From NCBI GenBank assembly GCA_020434645.1, contig JAGRAK010000001.1, forward strand, positions 1 through 29,015: a DNA stretch of 29,015 nucleotides. Reading direction: 5' to 3'. Every line of letters starts with the position of its first letter. The first letter of the stretch is position 1. Under the pieces are notes generated by a model. That model searched no databases. It worked only from the letters and a program-made list of their open reading frames with translations, and was not told the DNA's origin. The translations under genes and the position numbers were made by a program. Shown here piece by piece: positions 1-8,109 of the stretch. Origin of the DNA: Bdellovibrionales bacterium. Its GTDB lineage: Bacteria > Bdellovibrionota > Bdellovibrionia > Bdellovibrionales > UBA1609.

Positions 1-166
1 CGTCTGCTTAATAAGTTCATCATGCTGCAATGCTTCAAGTCTTATGCCATCTCACCGGCGCTAATAAGGCCTCTGAGCGCAGGGTTCAAACGGTGAAGCT
101 GTCGTTAATCGGCATCTTGTGCAATTTTCGGCTGCTGTTTTGATCTCTATGTAATATGTTCAGCCC
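1..166. other. Left-edge sequence without a supported gene
   Basis: One plus-strand frame stays open from the left edge to a TGA at 94-96 (31 codons, ending ...SAGFKR), so this could be the tail of an upstream gene. An open stretch of that length is expected fairly often by chance, so I do not call it. On the minus strand two adjacent ATG codons (19-24) could begin a leftward gene, but too little is in view. The last 70 bases are the upstream region of rmuC; they contain a TAATAT hexamer (152-157) but no convincing -35 element and no Shine-Dalgarno. Confidence 0.3.
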
Positions 167-1345
167 ATGTCAAATTTAGAGCTATTTCTTATTGTTTTAT
201 GCTGCTTACTTTTTATTGGCCTCATATACATGACCCTGCAGCTATATCGAGCGCGACTGGCACTCGCACAATCTGCCGCCGCCCAACAGGGCGAGGCTTA
301 TATGGCAGAAAAATTTCGCTCCATTGCTGCGCAAACTTTAGAGGGCAGCTCTCAACAATTCTTGCAACTAGCCAAGACAACCCTTGAAAAAGAAAACGTC
401 GTGGCCAGTTCAGAGCTTGAAAAAAGAAAAGTCGAAATTACCAATGTCGTTGAGCCCCTTACAAAAAAACTTGAAGAATACGAAGCCAACCTAAAAACTA
501 TAGAGCGCGAACGACAGAAGTCTTACACTCTTGTCGAACAAGAGCTCAAGCGCGTCGTCGAACTCAGCACAGTTTTAAATATAGAAACCTCAGCATTGAA
601 AAACGCTCTTAAAAAGCCTCACATTCGTGGACGATGGGGAGAAGTGCAGCTTAAAAATTGTATTGAACTTGCCGGAATGTCTGAGTTTGCTGACGTGACT
701 TTTCAAGACTCATCTACTCTCGAGGACGGTCGCTTGATCCCTGATATGACGGTTAGAATGCCAGGCGGCCGAATAGTTGTCGTTGATGCAAAAACTCCGA
801 TAGAGGCTTTTATGTCTTCACTCGAGGCCACTGATGATGAGACTCGGGCAACTGAGCTCGCCAGACATGGGCGACACGTCAAAGACCATGTAAAAAAACT
901 TTCACAAAAAGCTTATTCAGAGCACCTCAAAGAATCTGCCGACTTTACTGTTATGTTTTTGCCTAATGAATCTTTTTTGTATGCCGCCTTAGAGTCTGAA
1001 TCTGATTTAATGGAATTTGCCATTCAGAAAAAAATATTAATCGCAACGCCACCAACACTCATAGGTCTTTTAAAAGTTATTCGCTACGGATGGAACGAAG
1101 AGCGTCTTGCCGAAAATGCACAAAAAATATCAGAAGTTGGGACTGAACTTCACAAGCGCGTCGTCGACTTTGTCGAGACATTTTTAAATATCGGAAAATA
1201 TCTAGATAAAGCCAAAGACGAATATCACACTGGGCTTACTCGACTTGAAAGTCGGGTCATCATACAAGCAAAACGACTTGAGCAACTCGGAGCTAAGAGC
1301 AATAAAGATCTCCCAGGAGCTGTGGATTCTAACTTACTGACTTAA
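167..1345 (+). CDS. rmuC: RmuC family DNA recombination protein
   Basis: The 392-residue protein has the RmuC architecture: an N-terminal membrane segment (about residues 5-25), a charged Lys/Glu-rich coiled coil (about 70-145), then the RmuC domain. The most typical part is around residues 150-215, with a G-R-W-G-E-V-Q-L-K-N run, an L-I-P-D-M-T-V-R segment and V-D-A-K-T-P. RmuC proteins are thought to limit inversions and other rearrangements at short inverted repeats and resemble restriction-endonuclease-like folds; the VDAKTP segment fits such a core. The ATG at 167 has no clear Shine-Dalgarno but gives a sensible membrane-anchored N terminus. The TAA overlaps the stop of the convergent lipoprotein gene by four bases. 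Length is normal for the shorter bacterial members. The family call is firm; the role follows from the family. Confidence 0.93.
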   Translation: MSNLELFLIVLCCLLFIGLIYMTLQLYRARLALAQSAAAQQGEAYMAEKFRSIAAQTLEGSSQQFLQLAKTTLEKENVVASSELEKRKVEITNVVEPLTKKLEEYEANLKTIERERQKSYTLVEQELKRVVELSTVLNIETSALKNALKKPHIRGRWGEVQLKNCIELAGMSEFADVTFQDSSTLEDGRLIPDMTVRMPGGRIVVVDAKTPIEAFMSSLEATDDETRATELARHGRHVKDHVKKLSQKAYSEHLKESADFTVMFLPNESFLYAALESESDLMEFAIQKKILIATPPTLIGLLKVIRYGWNEERLAENAQKISEVGTELHKRVVDFVETFLNIGKYLDKAKDEYHTGLTRLESRVIIQAKRLEQLGAKSNKDLPGAVDSNLLT

Positions 1346-1815
1346 ATATTTTCGTCGTCTTCGGACAACTCATCTTTGTGCTTTATAAGGGCTGGCCGAA
1401 TAAGCTCCACCAGGGCGGGCTCAATTCTCATGATTTTCGCATTTGAGTCTGCGTCGTCTCTGGCACACCCTTCATAGTCTATCCCATTATAATCACATTC
1501 ATAAACTATTCGAAGCTTAACGCTTCCGCCCTCTTGCCTAAGCTGAATAATCTGTCTTGCGAAGATTCTTTTGCCACCACTAGTAAATGTGTACTTGCGC
1601 GGATAAGTGAGAAGTATTCCGGTCGCATTATCTACCGTTTTGATCTTATATTTCTTAGACTCCAGAGCTATCTTAACATCTTCTAATACATTCGAAACGC
1701 CTTTATCCGTTGTGAGTAGATACTCTGACGCCGCTCTTGGCTTTGGCGCTGTTGCACAGTTTGAAAGCAAAACTGTTAACGCCATTACTGCAAAACTTTT
1801 TATCAAAAATTTCAT
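1342..1815 (-). CDS. Small lipoprotein of unknown function
   Basis: A 157-residue protein starting MKFLIKSF, with a classic lipoprotein signal: basic start, hydrophobic core and lipobox L-L-S-N-C about residues 16-20. The mature part has alternating charged and hydrophobic segments (a helix around VLEDVKIALESKKYKI, then a TGILLTYPR strand and a basic region) and four further Cys-region residues including C-D-Y and G-C-A-R. This loosely resembles small BamC-like or DUF-type lipoprotein domains, but I do not recognise a family. I chose ATG 1815 over an upstream GTG at 1827: it forms an ATGA overlap with the stop of the peptidase gene upstream and has GGAG 11 bases before it, so the two are probably translationally coupled. 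The stop overlaps the rmuC stop. Confidence 0.85.
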   Translation of the reverse strand: MKFLIKSFAVMALTVLLSNCATAPKPRAASEYLLTTDKGVSNVLEDVKIALESKKYKIKTVDNATGILLTYPRKYTFTSGGKRIFARQIIQLRQEGGSVKLRIVYECDYNGIDYEGCARDDADSNAKIMRIEPALVELIRPALIKHKDELSEDDENI

Positions 1816-3218
1816 AATGATAGCCACTCCAGAGATAAATTATAGAACTCATCTTTTGCACGTACAATTGCTGGAGTAGATTTAGAGCCCAAATCATCAC
1901 AGTGTGCTGCCCCTGGTATAACTAAACTTTGCAGGGCAGGGTTTGTGAGGTTCCCATTTAGTTCTGTGATTGATAGGTTCATCCAAGGGTCTTCACTGCC
2001 ATTTGTAAAATAGATTTTGCTCGTCTGAGTATCAAGTAACGGCAAATAAAAATTATTATTTGTCTGCTCAACCGGAGCTGGTGTTTTAATTCCAAAAAGG
2101 CGCTCACATAGTCGCTCATGATAGCTGGCATTAATTCGAGCCGACCTTGATCGCAAAGAGCTATCAGACGAAGCGTTCTGCCAATAGCCGTACTCTGTGC
2201 AGCTTTGATAGAACCATTGGCGCATTCCCACTCCTGTGCTGTTCTTCGCAAGGCTTATGTCTTCAGCCGCTTGCGCACTCATATCTACAAGATTACCAAA
2301 GTAATTTGAAATAAGCTGCACGCCAGTAACGTAACCGGCGCGACCTGATTGCTCTAAATAGCTACAGAATTTAGTTCGTAGACCATACTGAACTGCCGCT
2401 GCAGCAGAATCGGCGAGCAAATATAAAAAATCATCACGATCTCTTAAGACGCTCGCATTAAATTCGGCTTTAACTGCTACAAAACCCTCGTCAGTCACAA
2501 TTTCAGATTCGATTTGCGACACAGTAGACATAATCGCAGACAAACACTTTTGGCCAGCCATACGAGCTATATGTTCATCGTACTCACTAAAATCTAAATC
2601 AGCCATAACTGGAGCCGACGACGCCAGCGCTCCAGCAAACTGATGAGGATACAACGCTCGCGCATAGGCTGATAGTGACCCCGGGTAGCTGCCGCCTATG
2701 GTGATCCACTTTCCGCTCAGACCCAATTCTTTTTGCATCTGACTTTGAAAGGCCACTAAATCTTTTAGTGCAAATTCGGTAGTTAAATATTTTAAATTAT
2801 GAGTTTGCAAATCGGCAAATGGCTGACTGTGACCATAGTAACGATGCTCTAGTGCAAAAACATGAGCCCCAAGCTTTTGAGCATGAATGGCCGTTTGCCC
2901 TCCGACCGCGTATTCACCGCATGCCCCTTCTCCACAAACAAACAGAAGCACTGGCGCATCGACTCCGCGTGCGTAAGAACTGTTGCGCCAATATCTCTGC
3001 TTAAAAGTTCTGAGGTCACTTTTTGAATTATGATCTAATTTCTGTTCAATATTGCCAGCAACCGTGACCTCTTCGAATATACGAAATGGTGACCGTATTT
3101 GCGGGCGTTCAGCCTGCTCAAGCGAACGGCGTAACATGATATATTCTTTGGGATCTGCCTTGGCAGTAGCAAAAAATAACATTGAAAGAGCGACAACTAA
3201 AAATACTAATTTTTTCAT
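1812..3218 (-). CDS. Secreted serine peptidase, family S28 (prolyl carboxypeptidase / DPP7-like)
   Basis: The 468-residue protein has a signal peptide (MKKLVFLVVALSMLFFATAKA) and the hallmarks of peptidase family S28. In order these are E-Q-K-L-D-H-N (about 58-64), a QRYW segment, a glycine-rich V-C-G-E-G turn, L-E-H-R-Y-Y-G-H-S-Q-P (about 123-133), the nucleophile elbow G-G-S-Y-P-G-S (Ser about 177), R-Q-W-F-Y-Q-S-C-T-E-Y-G-Y-W (about 333-346), N-G-S-E-D-P-W (Asp about 410) and P-G-A-A-H-C-D-D-L (His about 439). The Ser/Asp/His triad is therefore complete. Family members cleave after proline or release dipeptides; exact specificity cannot be read from sequence. An in-frame GTG at 3230 exists, but the GGGGGGA before ATG 3218 makes the ATG the start. 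The stop overlaps the following lipoprotein start. Location is periplasmic or extracellular by inference. Confidence 0.9.
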   Translation of the reverse strand: MKKLVFLVVALSMLFFATAKADPKEYIMLRRSLEQAERPQIRSPFRIFEEVTVAGNIEQKLDHNSKSDLRTFKQRYWRNSSYARGVDAPVLLFVCGEGACGEYAVGGQTAIHAQKLGAHVFALEHRYYGHSQPFADLQTHNLKYLTTEFALKDLVAFQSQMQKELGLSGKWITIGGSYPGSLSAYARALYPHQFAGALASSAPVMADLDFSEYDEHIARMAGQKCLSAIMSTVSQIESEIVTDEGFVAVKAEFNASVLRDRDDFLYLLADSAAAAVQYGLRTKFCSYLEQSGRAGYVTGVQLISNYFGNLVDMSAQAAEDISLAKNSTGVGMRQWFYQSCTEYGYWQNASSDSSLRSRSARINASYHERLCERLFGIKTPAPVEQTNNNFYLPLLDTQTSKIYFTNGSEDPWMNLSITELNGNLTNPALQSLVIPGAAHCDDLGSKSTPAIVRAKDEFYNLSLEWLSL

Positions 3219-3290
3219 GAATCCCCCCACGGAACATGAAACATCTATCAGACATGCAAATAAAGCGAAAGTGCTAAGTTCTGAACTCTA

Positions 3291-4349
3291 TTAAAATGTC
3301 AGCCCAGCTTGAAATAAAGTCGTGGTCACTCGCCCGACGTCAGAACCATTAAGATTAAACAGTTCAGATTTTGTGCCCAGCCCCAATACAACCGAATCAT
3401 ATCGACCGGTTACCCCAAGGCCGTACTCATCACCAGCAAGAGAAAAACTAAAAGACAGCAAATCTGAGAATTCATAAATTCCACCAAATCTGAACCGATC
3501 ACCAATTCGCGTTACATCTGGCCGCGCGGTATAGTGTATGGATGTTCGTAATTTCTTGTTTAAATATTCTGGAGAAGTTGAGTACCCAATTTCTGGTCTC
3601 GCTACATCGGGGACACTCCTGTCAGATTCATATAGCCGCAGATGAGTCAGCACAAGAGAAACATGAGACTCCCATGCCGAATGCCATGAATAAGTCATCG
3701 CGGGTTCAAAATAGACAATATTATTTTCTACGACATTGATTTTACGTGTGCCTGAAATAACATCTAAAAGCGCAAACTCATCTCGAAATTGATTGTTTTG
3801 CACATAGCGTAGATTTGCACCTATTTTAAAATTTAAATCTTCAGCTACAAATACACCACCCCGCATAGATACTTCTCTCTGAAATGAAACATGTGAAGAA
3901 ACGATCGGATATGCCGGGTTTGTTACTGCGCTCGCCACTGCCAATCGAGCTGGAGTAACGGCCACTGCCCACCAATCATATTGCCACCAACTTGTCGCGA
4001 GATCATAGGCCACAAGAGGTTTGGGATTATCTAATATGCGATTAATAATTGATTCTGACTCATGATCTTGAAGTTCGTTAATATAACCTGAAACTTCAGT
4101 CACATTGTTATCTAGATTTAAATTAAAGTTTAATTTATTTTCAACTTCACCCGCCATAAACGCAGGGTTACAGTTCAAATTTAACCTAGTGGCGCGCAAA
4201 GAATAGCACGTTCGGCCAAGAATAAACCCTTCAACCCCCATGTATTGATCATCGTAATTCACATTTTTAAAAGTTGGCGACAGTTGGGCATTTGCATTTA
4301 CCGCAGAAATAAAAATTGCCACAATTACAAATATGAACTGCAACTTCAT
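3291..4349 (-). CDS. Outer-membrane beta-barrel-like protein
   Basis: A 352-residue protein with a Sec signal peptide (MKLQFIFVIVAIFISAVNANA, cleavage near Gln22). The rest is rich in alternating polar/aromatic strands and ends in T-L-F-Q-A-G-L-T-F, a terminal phenylalanine pattern typical of barrel proteins recognised by the BAM machinery. A tryptophan-rich patch (S-W-W-Q-Y-D-W-W) near residues 119-126 is striking. No family is recognised. The ATG overlaps the stop of the upstream lipoprotein gene by ATGA, so the pair is co-translated. The stop is followed by 72 bases and then the S28 peptidase gene on the same strand, so all four minus-strand genes may form one operon. Confidence 0.82.
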   Translation of the reverse strand: MKLQFIFVIVAIFISAVNANAQLSPTFKNVNYDDQYMGVEGFILGRTCYSLRATRLNLNCNPAFMAGEVENKLNFNLNLDNNVTEVSGYINELQDHESESIINRILDNPKPLVAYDLATSWWQYDWWAVAVTPARLAVASAVTNPAYPIVSSHVSFQREVSMRGGVFVAEDLNFKIGANLRYVQNNQFRDEFALLDVISGTRKINVVENNIVYFEPAMTYSWHSAWESHVSLVLTHLRLYESDRSVPDVARPEIGYSTSPEYLNKKLRTSIHYTARPDVTRIGDRFRFGGIYEFSDLLSFSFSLAGDEYGLGVTGRYDSVVLGLGTKSELFNLNGSDVGRVTTTLFQAGLTF

Positions 4350-5206
4350 TTTTTACATTTCCCGCCGAACTGCACAGTCAAAATTGAAACATCTATCGTG
4401 TTCGCCACTGATAGGCTGTTTAATGCTCCTCGGGCAGAATCAAAGTTTTTGTTTATTTGCGCCGTTGTTCTAAATAGGGCTGATTGCTTGTTCTCTTTTA
4501 CACTTGAAGAAATAAAATCACTCATGACGCCCGTTACATCTTTTTGAAGGCTATAGAGTTGGTTTGCCAGCACAGATAAATTCACTTCGCAGTTTGCCAT
4601 GCCGAGCATTTCGTATTTTGTTCTTAAATCATTTTTAAGCAGAGCCAGTCTAAGTAGACCTCTATACAAAATGGCGCCGCCCATATAGTTCGGCTCTACG
4701 ATTAATATTGAAACGGCTTGTTGCAAATCTCGATGATCTGCCGGAGAAAGAGTGGGGATGATTGAAAATATCCCGATCAGTTCATTAATTTGGTAAATGA
4801 TTTTATATACACTTTCAAAAGCAGCAAGCAGACTCTTCTGCTCTGAACTTTTCGCATTCTCTTCAATTCTATTAAAAATCAACTTCGAATGCGTAGCCCA
4901 GTAGACTTCTGCGCCTTTTATTTTGGCGGCGATTTGCTGGCCAATATCGTAATACTGATTCATAAAAACCCCTGCGCGGGCAGCAAATGCAGAGGCCAAT
5001 ATAAGACGAGCTACACGATCTGAAGGGTCATCTTCTAGCCGCTGCGACATGATGGCAATGGCGGTATTGAAGTTCCCCTCACTGATCTGCTGATTGGCCT
5101 GATCATACTCAGACTCAATTGGAGCCTGAAGTTCACCTGAACAGCCAATAGACAAGGCTGTAAAAACTATAGCAAGAATACGTGTATAACGTCGGCTGGT
5201 CATCAT
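4346..5206 (-). CDS. Lipoprotein with TPR-like helical repeats
   Basis: About 286 residues. The start MMTSRRYTRILAIVFTALSIGC gives a basic n-region, a hydrophobic core and lipobox L-S-I-G-C. An upstream in-frame ATG at 5257 would add a poor N-terminal tail without a Shine-Dalgarno, so I use 5206 (5203 is equally possible). After the Cys there is a helical pair resembling a tetratricopeptide unit (YDQANQQISEGNFNTAIAIM then LEDDPSDRVARLILASAFAARAG), followed by long helices. Such lipoproteins often act as scaffolds in envelope complexes; the neighbouring beta-barrel-like protein, whose start overlaps this stop, is the natural candidate partner. Function unknown. Confidence 0.82.
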   Translation of the reverse strand: MMTSRRYTRILAIVFTALSIGCSGELQAPIESEYDQANQQISEGNFNTAIAIMSQRLEDDPSDRVARLILASAFAARAGVFMNQYYDIGQQIAAKIKGAEVYWATHSKLIFNRIEENAKSSEQKSLLAAFESVYKIIYQINELIGIFSIIPTLSPADHRDLQQAVSILIVEPNYMGGAILYRGLLRLALLKNDLRTKYEMLGMANCEVNLSVLANQLYSLQKDVTGVMSDFISSSVKENKQSALFRTTAQINKNFDSARGALNSLSVANTIDVSILTVQFGGKCKK

Positions 5207-5323
5207 GCCCTGTAAGTGAGCAATTGCTGTGCCAGAACCCCGTATATTTGATCTCATGTAATATTAACACTGTGCACAATAAGTTCTTGCATAATTAATG
5301 CTTTGTGTCATAAGACATCCACT

Positions 5324-6232
5324 ATGACAAAAATTGTACTTTCGATCTTCATAATAGCCGCCACTTATTATTCAACACCGACTTTCGCGCTAGATAAAAA
5401 TCTTGCCGATGCGCTGGCCTTAGGCGCCTCTAGAGGCCTCTCGCTAGAGGTCAAGAGTCGTGAGGTGATATCAAGTTCAGCATCATCCATCGTCTTCGAA
5501 TTGCAATTGTATAATAAGCTCACCGGCGACATAAAGCTTTACGAGAGAGTTCCTGTACTTCGCACGAAGGGACGCTTGCCAACAACTTTTGTTTTAAGTG
5601 GGCTGCAAACTGGTCGCGATGCAATTTTTCTTGTCCCTGAAATTGAAGACATGCGCGTGGTCACTTATGAATATCCGTTTGGTGAAAGTACAGATCCGCA
5701 GGCCATGCTCAGTCAGGCCGGGCAGAAAATTTTACTAATGAACGCGCAAATTGTCGCCGCCTATTTGTGGCTTACACAACAGGCCGATGTTGACCCCGCC
5801 GGACTATATTCTCTCAATATTAGTTTTGGCTCCTTTGTTGCTCCGTATGCTTTACGCATTCTTGCCGAAATGGGGATTTCACCTTCACGCACTGTTTTTG
5901 CCTTTGGTGGCAGCGATCTCGCGCCATTTTTTCATCCGCTACTAAAGCGTGATCTAAAAATTGATGTTGACCCCGAAAAGGTCATGAATCTAACCGAAAA
6001 ACTGTCTGTGGCCGTCAGCCCCACACAACACCTTAAGCATCTTAAAGGGCCATTCTTAATTATTCGCGGATTAAAAGACAACACAATCCCCGAGCTTAGC
6101 AGCATGTCACTTTACAACAATCTGCCAGAACCCAAAATGTTGATCGAGCTGAATACTGAACACATTAACACCGATAAGCCAGACGTCATTTTAGAGACTA
6201 TGACATCTGTTGTGAATTGGCTTTCGCAGTAA
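5324..6232 (+). CDS. Exported alpha/beta-hydrolase-like protein
   Basis: A 302-residue protein with a signal peptide (MTKIVLSIFIIAATYYSTPTFA). The fold suggestion rests on three spaced elements: a nucleophile-elbow-like L-N-I-S-F-G-S (Ser about 167), a strand plus R-G-L-K-D-N-T-I-P (Asp about 252) and L-N-T-E-H-I-N-T (His about 280), the usual order and spacing of an alpha/beta-hydrolase triad. The elbow is NxSxG rather than GxSxG, so catalysis is plausible but unproven. The ATG at 5324 has no clear Shine-Dalgarno; an in-frame TTG at 5303 is less likely because it lengthens the tail before the signal peptide. It is divergent from the lipoprotein gene to its left and on the same strand as the antiporter 44 bases downstream. 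Substrate unknown. Confidence 0.78.
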   Translation: MTKIVLSIFIIAATYYSTPTFALDKNLADALALGASRGLSLEVKSREVISSSASSIVFELQLYNKLTGDIKLYERVPVLRTKGRLPTTFVLSGLQTGRDAIFLVPEIEDMRVVTYEYPFGESTDPQAMLSQAGQKILLMNAQIVAAYLWLTQQADVDPAGLYSLNISFGSFVAPYALRILAEMGISPSRTVFAFGGSDLAPFFHPLLKRDLKIDVDPEKVMNLTEKLSVAVSPTQHLKHLKGPFLIIRGLKDNTIPELSSMSLYNNLPEPKMLIELNTEHINTDKPDVILETMTSVVNWLSQ

Positions 6233-6240
6233 TCTTCCTG

Positions 6241-6268
6241 TTGTTTCTGCGCCCATAAACTGTACTAT
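6241..6268 (+). promoter_or_regulatory. Candidate sigma70-like promoter for the antiporter gene
   Basis: TTGTTT (6241-6246) and TACTAT (6263-6268) are separated by 16 bases, a reasonable -35/-10 pair. The ATG follows only 8 bases after the -10, which would give a transcript with almost no leader; no Shine-Dalgarno is present. Inference from pattern only. Confidence 0.35.
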
Positions 6269-6276
6269 TATTCTTA

Positions 6277-7515
6277 ATGACAAATATCGGCGAACAAATA
6301 TTCGAATGGCTCCAGCTTCATAGTGGGAGCGAACTCGGCTACGGCTTTCTCATCGTACTGCTGTTTATCGTGCCCCGCTTATTATTAAAATTTGGCATAC
6401 CGATGGCGCTTACCGCATTTGTTCTAGGCCTAACAGTTAAAATTGGATTTAACTTTTATGATACCGATAACGTAATCCCCATTTTTTCTACTCTTGGCAT
6501 AATTTCGCTATTTCTATTTGCCGGACTTGAGGTCGACCTAATCGCACTCAGAAAAACCATTCGACCGATTGCAGGTCATATCGGTTTTCGCATCTTAGTT
6601 GTCAGCGTGCTTGCCGCTGTATTTTCAAGCTTGCACAGTCTGACCCCCGCAACAGCAATTGTGTTGGCTTTGGCTCTAGCGACTCCATCAACTGGTTTTA
6701 TTTTAGATACCCTAGCCTCATCTGCAATGTCTGACGGGCAAAAATTTTGGATAAAATTAAAAGCTATTTCTGCTGAGCTTGTCGCCCTCGGAGCACTTTT
6801 AATTATTTCACAGATGCGCAGTGTGGCCAGTCTTGTGGGCTCTCTTTTAATTATCGGCATTATGGTTCTCGTATTGCCTTACTTGCTTAAAAAATTGGCG
6901 GACACTTTAGAGAAATTAGCTCCAGGATCTGAGTTCAGCTTTATTATGATGCTCGCTATTATTTCAGGCCTCATCACTAAAAAATTGGGAGCCTATTATT
7001 TGGTTGGCGCGTTCTTAGTCGGCATGGCCGCCGGGCAATATAAACGTCAATCTCCAAGCGCAAGCACCGATCAAGTTCTTCAATCTATGAGATCATTTTC
7101 AACCTTCTTTATGCCGTTTTACTTCTTTAATTCTGGTCTCAAAATGCCATACGATGCTTTTTCATTAGATGCTCTTTATGTTGCCGCAATATTTTTACTA
7201 GTCTCAGCCCCAATCAAAGTGGGCACAATTATTCTTCATCGTCGAATGTCACTTGTTGAAAGCTGGAAGGACAGCCTAGCTATTGCCGTATCACTTATGC
7301 CGAATCTGATTTTCGGTCTCGTGCTTGCTGACATTCTGAAAAACAAAATGGGCCTATCTGTTTCAATTTACGGTGGATTAGTTATTTACACTTTGTTTAT
7401 AACAATGCTTTCACCCCTGCTTCTCCGCTTTATGCCTGGTGGTAAAAATCTTGAGCTCGTCACCAGCAGCCCTGAAGACATTGAGTTTGCTAACCATCGC
7501 GCAAAACTAAATTAG
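6277..7515 (+). CDS. Cation/proton antiporter, CPA2 (Na+/H+ exchanger) family
   Basis: A 412-residue inner-membrane protein with about eleven or twelve hydrophobic segments and almost no extramembrane domain. Family features include L-F-L-F-A-G-L-E-V-D-L (about 77-87), a long A-L-A-L-A-T-P-S-T-G stretch (about 130-139) corresponding to the unwound helix, an acidic residue inside a membrane helix (A-I-S-A-E-L-V-A, Glu about 168) at the position of the ion-binding acid, and F-N-S-G-L-K-M-P (about 286-293). It lacks the cytosolic TrkA-N/RCK domain found in KefB/KefC, so it is a short exchanger. It would exchange Na+ or K+ for protons; the cation is not predictable here. ATG 6277 sits right at the first amphipathic helix. 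Confidence 0.88.
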   Translation: MTNIGEQIFEWLQLHSGSELGYGFLIVLLFIVPRLLLKFGIPMALTAFVLGLTVKIGFNFYDTDNVIPIFSTLGIISLFLFAGLEVDLIALRKTIRPIAGHIGFRILVVSVLAAVFSSLHSLTPATAIVLALALATPSTGFILDTLASSAMSDGQKFWIKLKAISAELVALGALLIISQMRSVASLVGSLLIIGIMVLVLPYLLKKLADTLEKLAPGSEFSFIMMLAIISGLITKKLGAYYLVGAFLVGMAAGQYKRQSPSASTDQVLQSMRSFSTFFMPFYFFNSGLKMPYDAFSLDALYVAAIFLLVSAPIKVGTIILHRRMSLVESWKDSLAIAVSLMPNLIFGLVLADILKNKMGLSVSIYGGLVIYTLFITMLSPLLLRFMPGGKNLELVTSSPEDIEFANHRAKLN

Positions 7516-7583
7516 TTTATTTGGCACGCCTCTCGCAATGAATTCTATATGTAAACTCTAACTCGGCCACACTGGAGATAATC

Positions 7584-8096
7584 GTGAATTCATTGAAAAT
7601 TTTATTTGCTCTCATGACTTTATTTACATTCAATATTGCGCAGGCATCGAAAGGTGAGATTGTTAAGATCTGCTCGTTCACAGTTAAATTTCCGGGAGAA
7701 GCGTCGAGCGTTCCCACTGTTTATACAATCGTGAAGAGCGATAACCAACTCATTGCTAAAGCCACTCAAGTAGTCGAAAAGCATCCCGTCAATTTGCCAG
7801 ATGAGCCGGCAATTATCACGGAGTTCTCCGTTCGCGCAGACGTCTCACGAGATACACCTGATAGAAATTTAGCTGAAGACCTCATTGCAGGCACAATTGA
7901 ATTTTTAGACTCTGAGGAGTTTCGCGGCGAATTTTCAGTAGGTCTTGATTTAAATTCAATACGTCAGGCAAAAGTTTACCAGGTTGGTCAGTTCACTCAC
8001 ATGGGCGGCACTGTTATTATAGAAGCCCGAGATCAAAATGGCAAAGCCATGGGCTCGTTTGTTACTGGCTTTATACCTTTTGCTTGTGAAAATTAA
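7584..8096 (+). CDS. Small secreted protein of unknown function
   Basis: A 170-residue protein beginning at GTG 7584 with GGAGA at 7574-7578, an ideally spaced ribosome site. It has a signal peptide (MNSLKILFALMTLFTFNIAQA). The mature part is beta-rich and carries only two Cys residues (in K-I-C-S-F near its start and F-A-C-E-N at its end), which could form a terminal disulfide closing the domain. No family is recognised. Its stop lies 13 bases from the stop of the convergent beta-barrel gene. Confidence 0.8.
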   Translation: MNSLKILFALMTLFTFNIAQASKGEIVKICSFTVKFPGEASSVPTVYTIVKSDNQLIAKATQVVEKHPVNLPDEPAIITEFSVRADVSRDTPDRNLAEDLIAGTIEFLDSEEFRGEFSVGLDLNSIRQAKVYQVGQFTHMGGTVIIEARDQNGKAMGSFVTGFIPFACEN

Positions 8097-8109
8097 TTAT
8101 GAAAATGTC

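Noticed and set aside
1..96. Open plus-strand frame from the left edge to a TGA
   Set aside because: Thirty-one codons without a stop can occur by chance and no family feature is visible.
6576..6860. 94-codon minus-strand frame
   Set aside because: Shadow of the antiporter gene, whose membrane-protein pattern is unambiguous.
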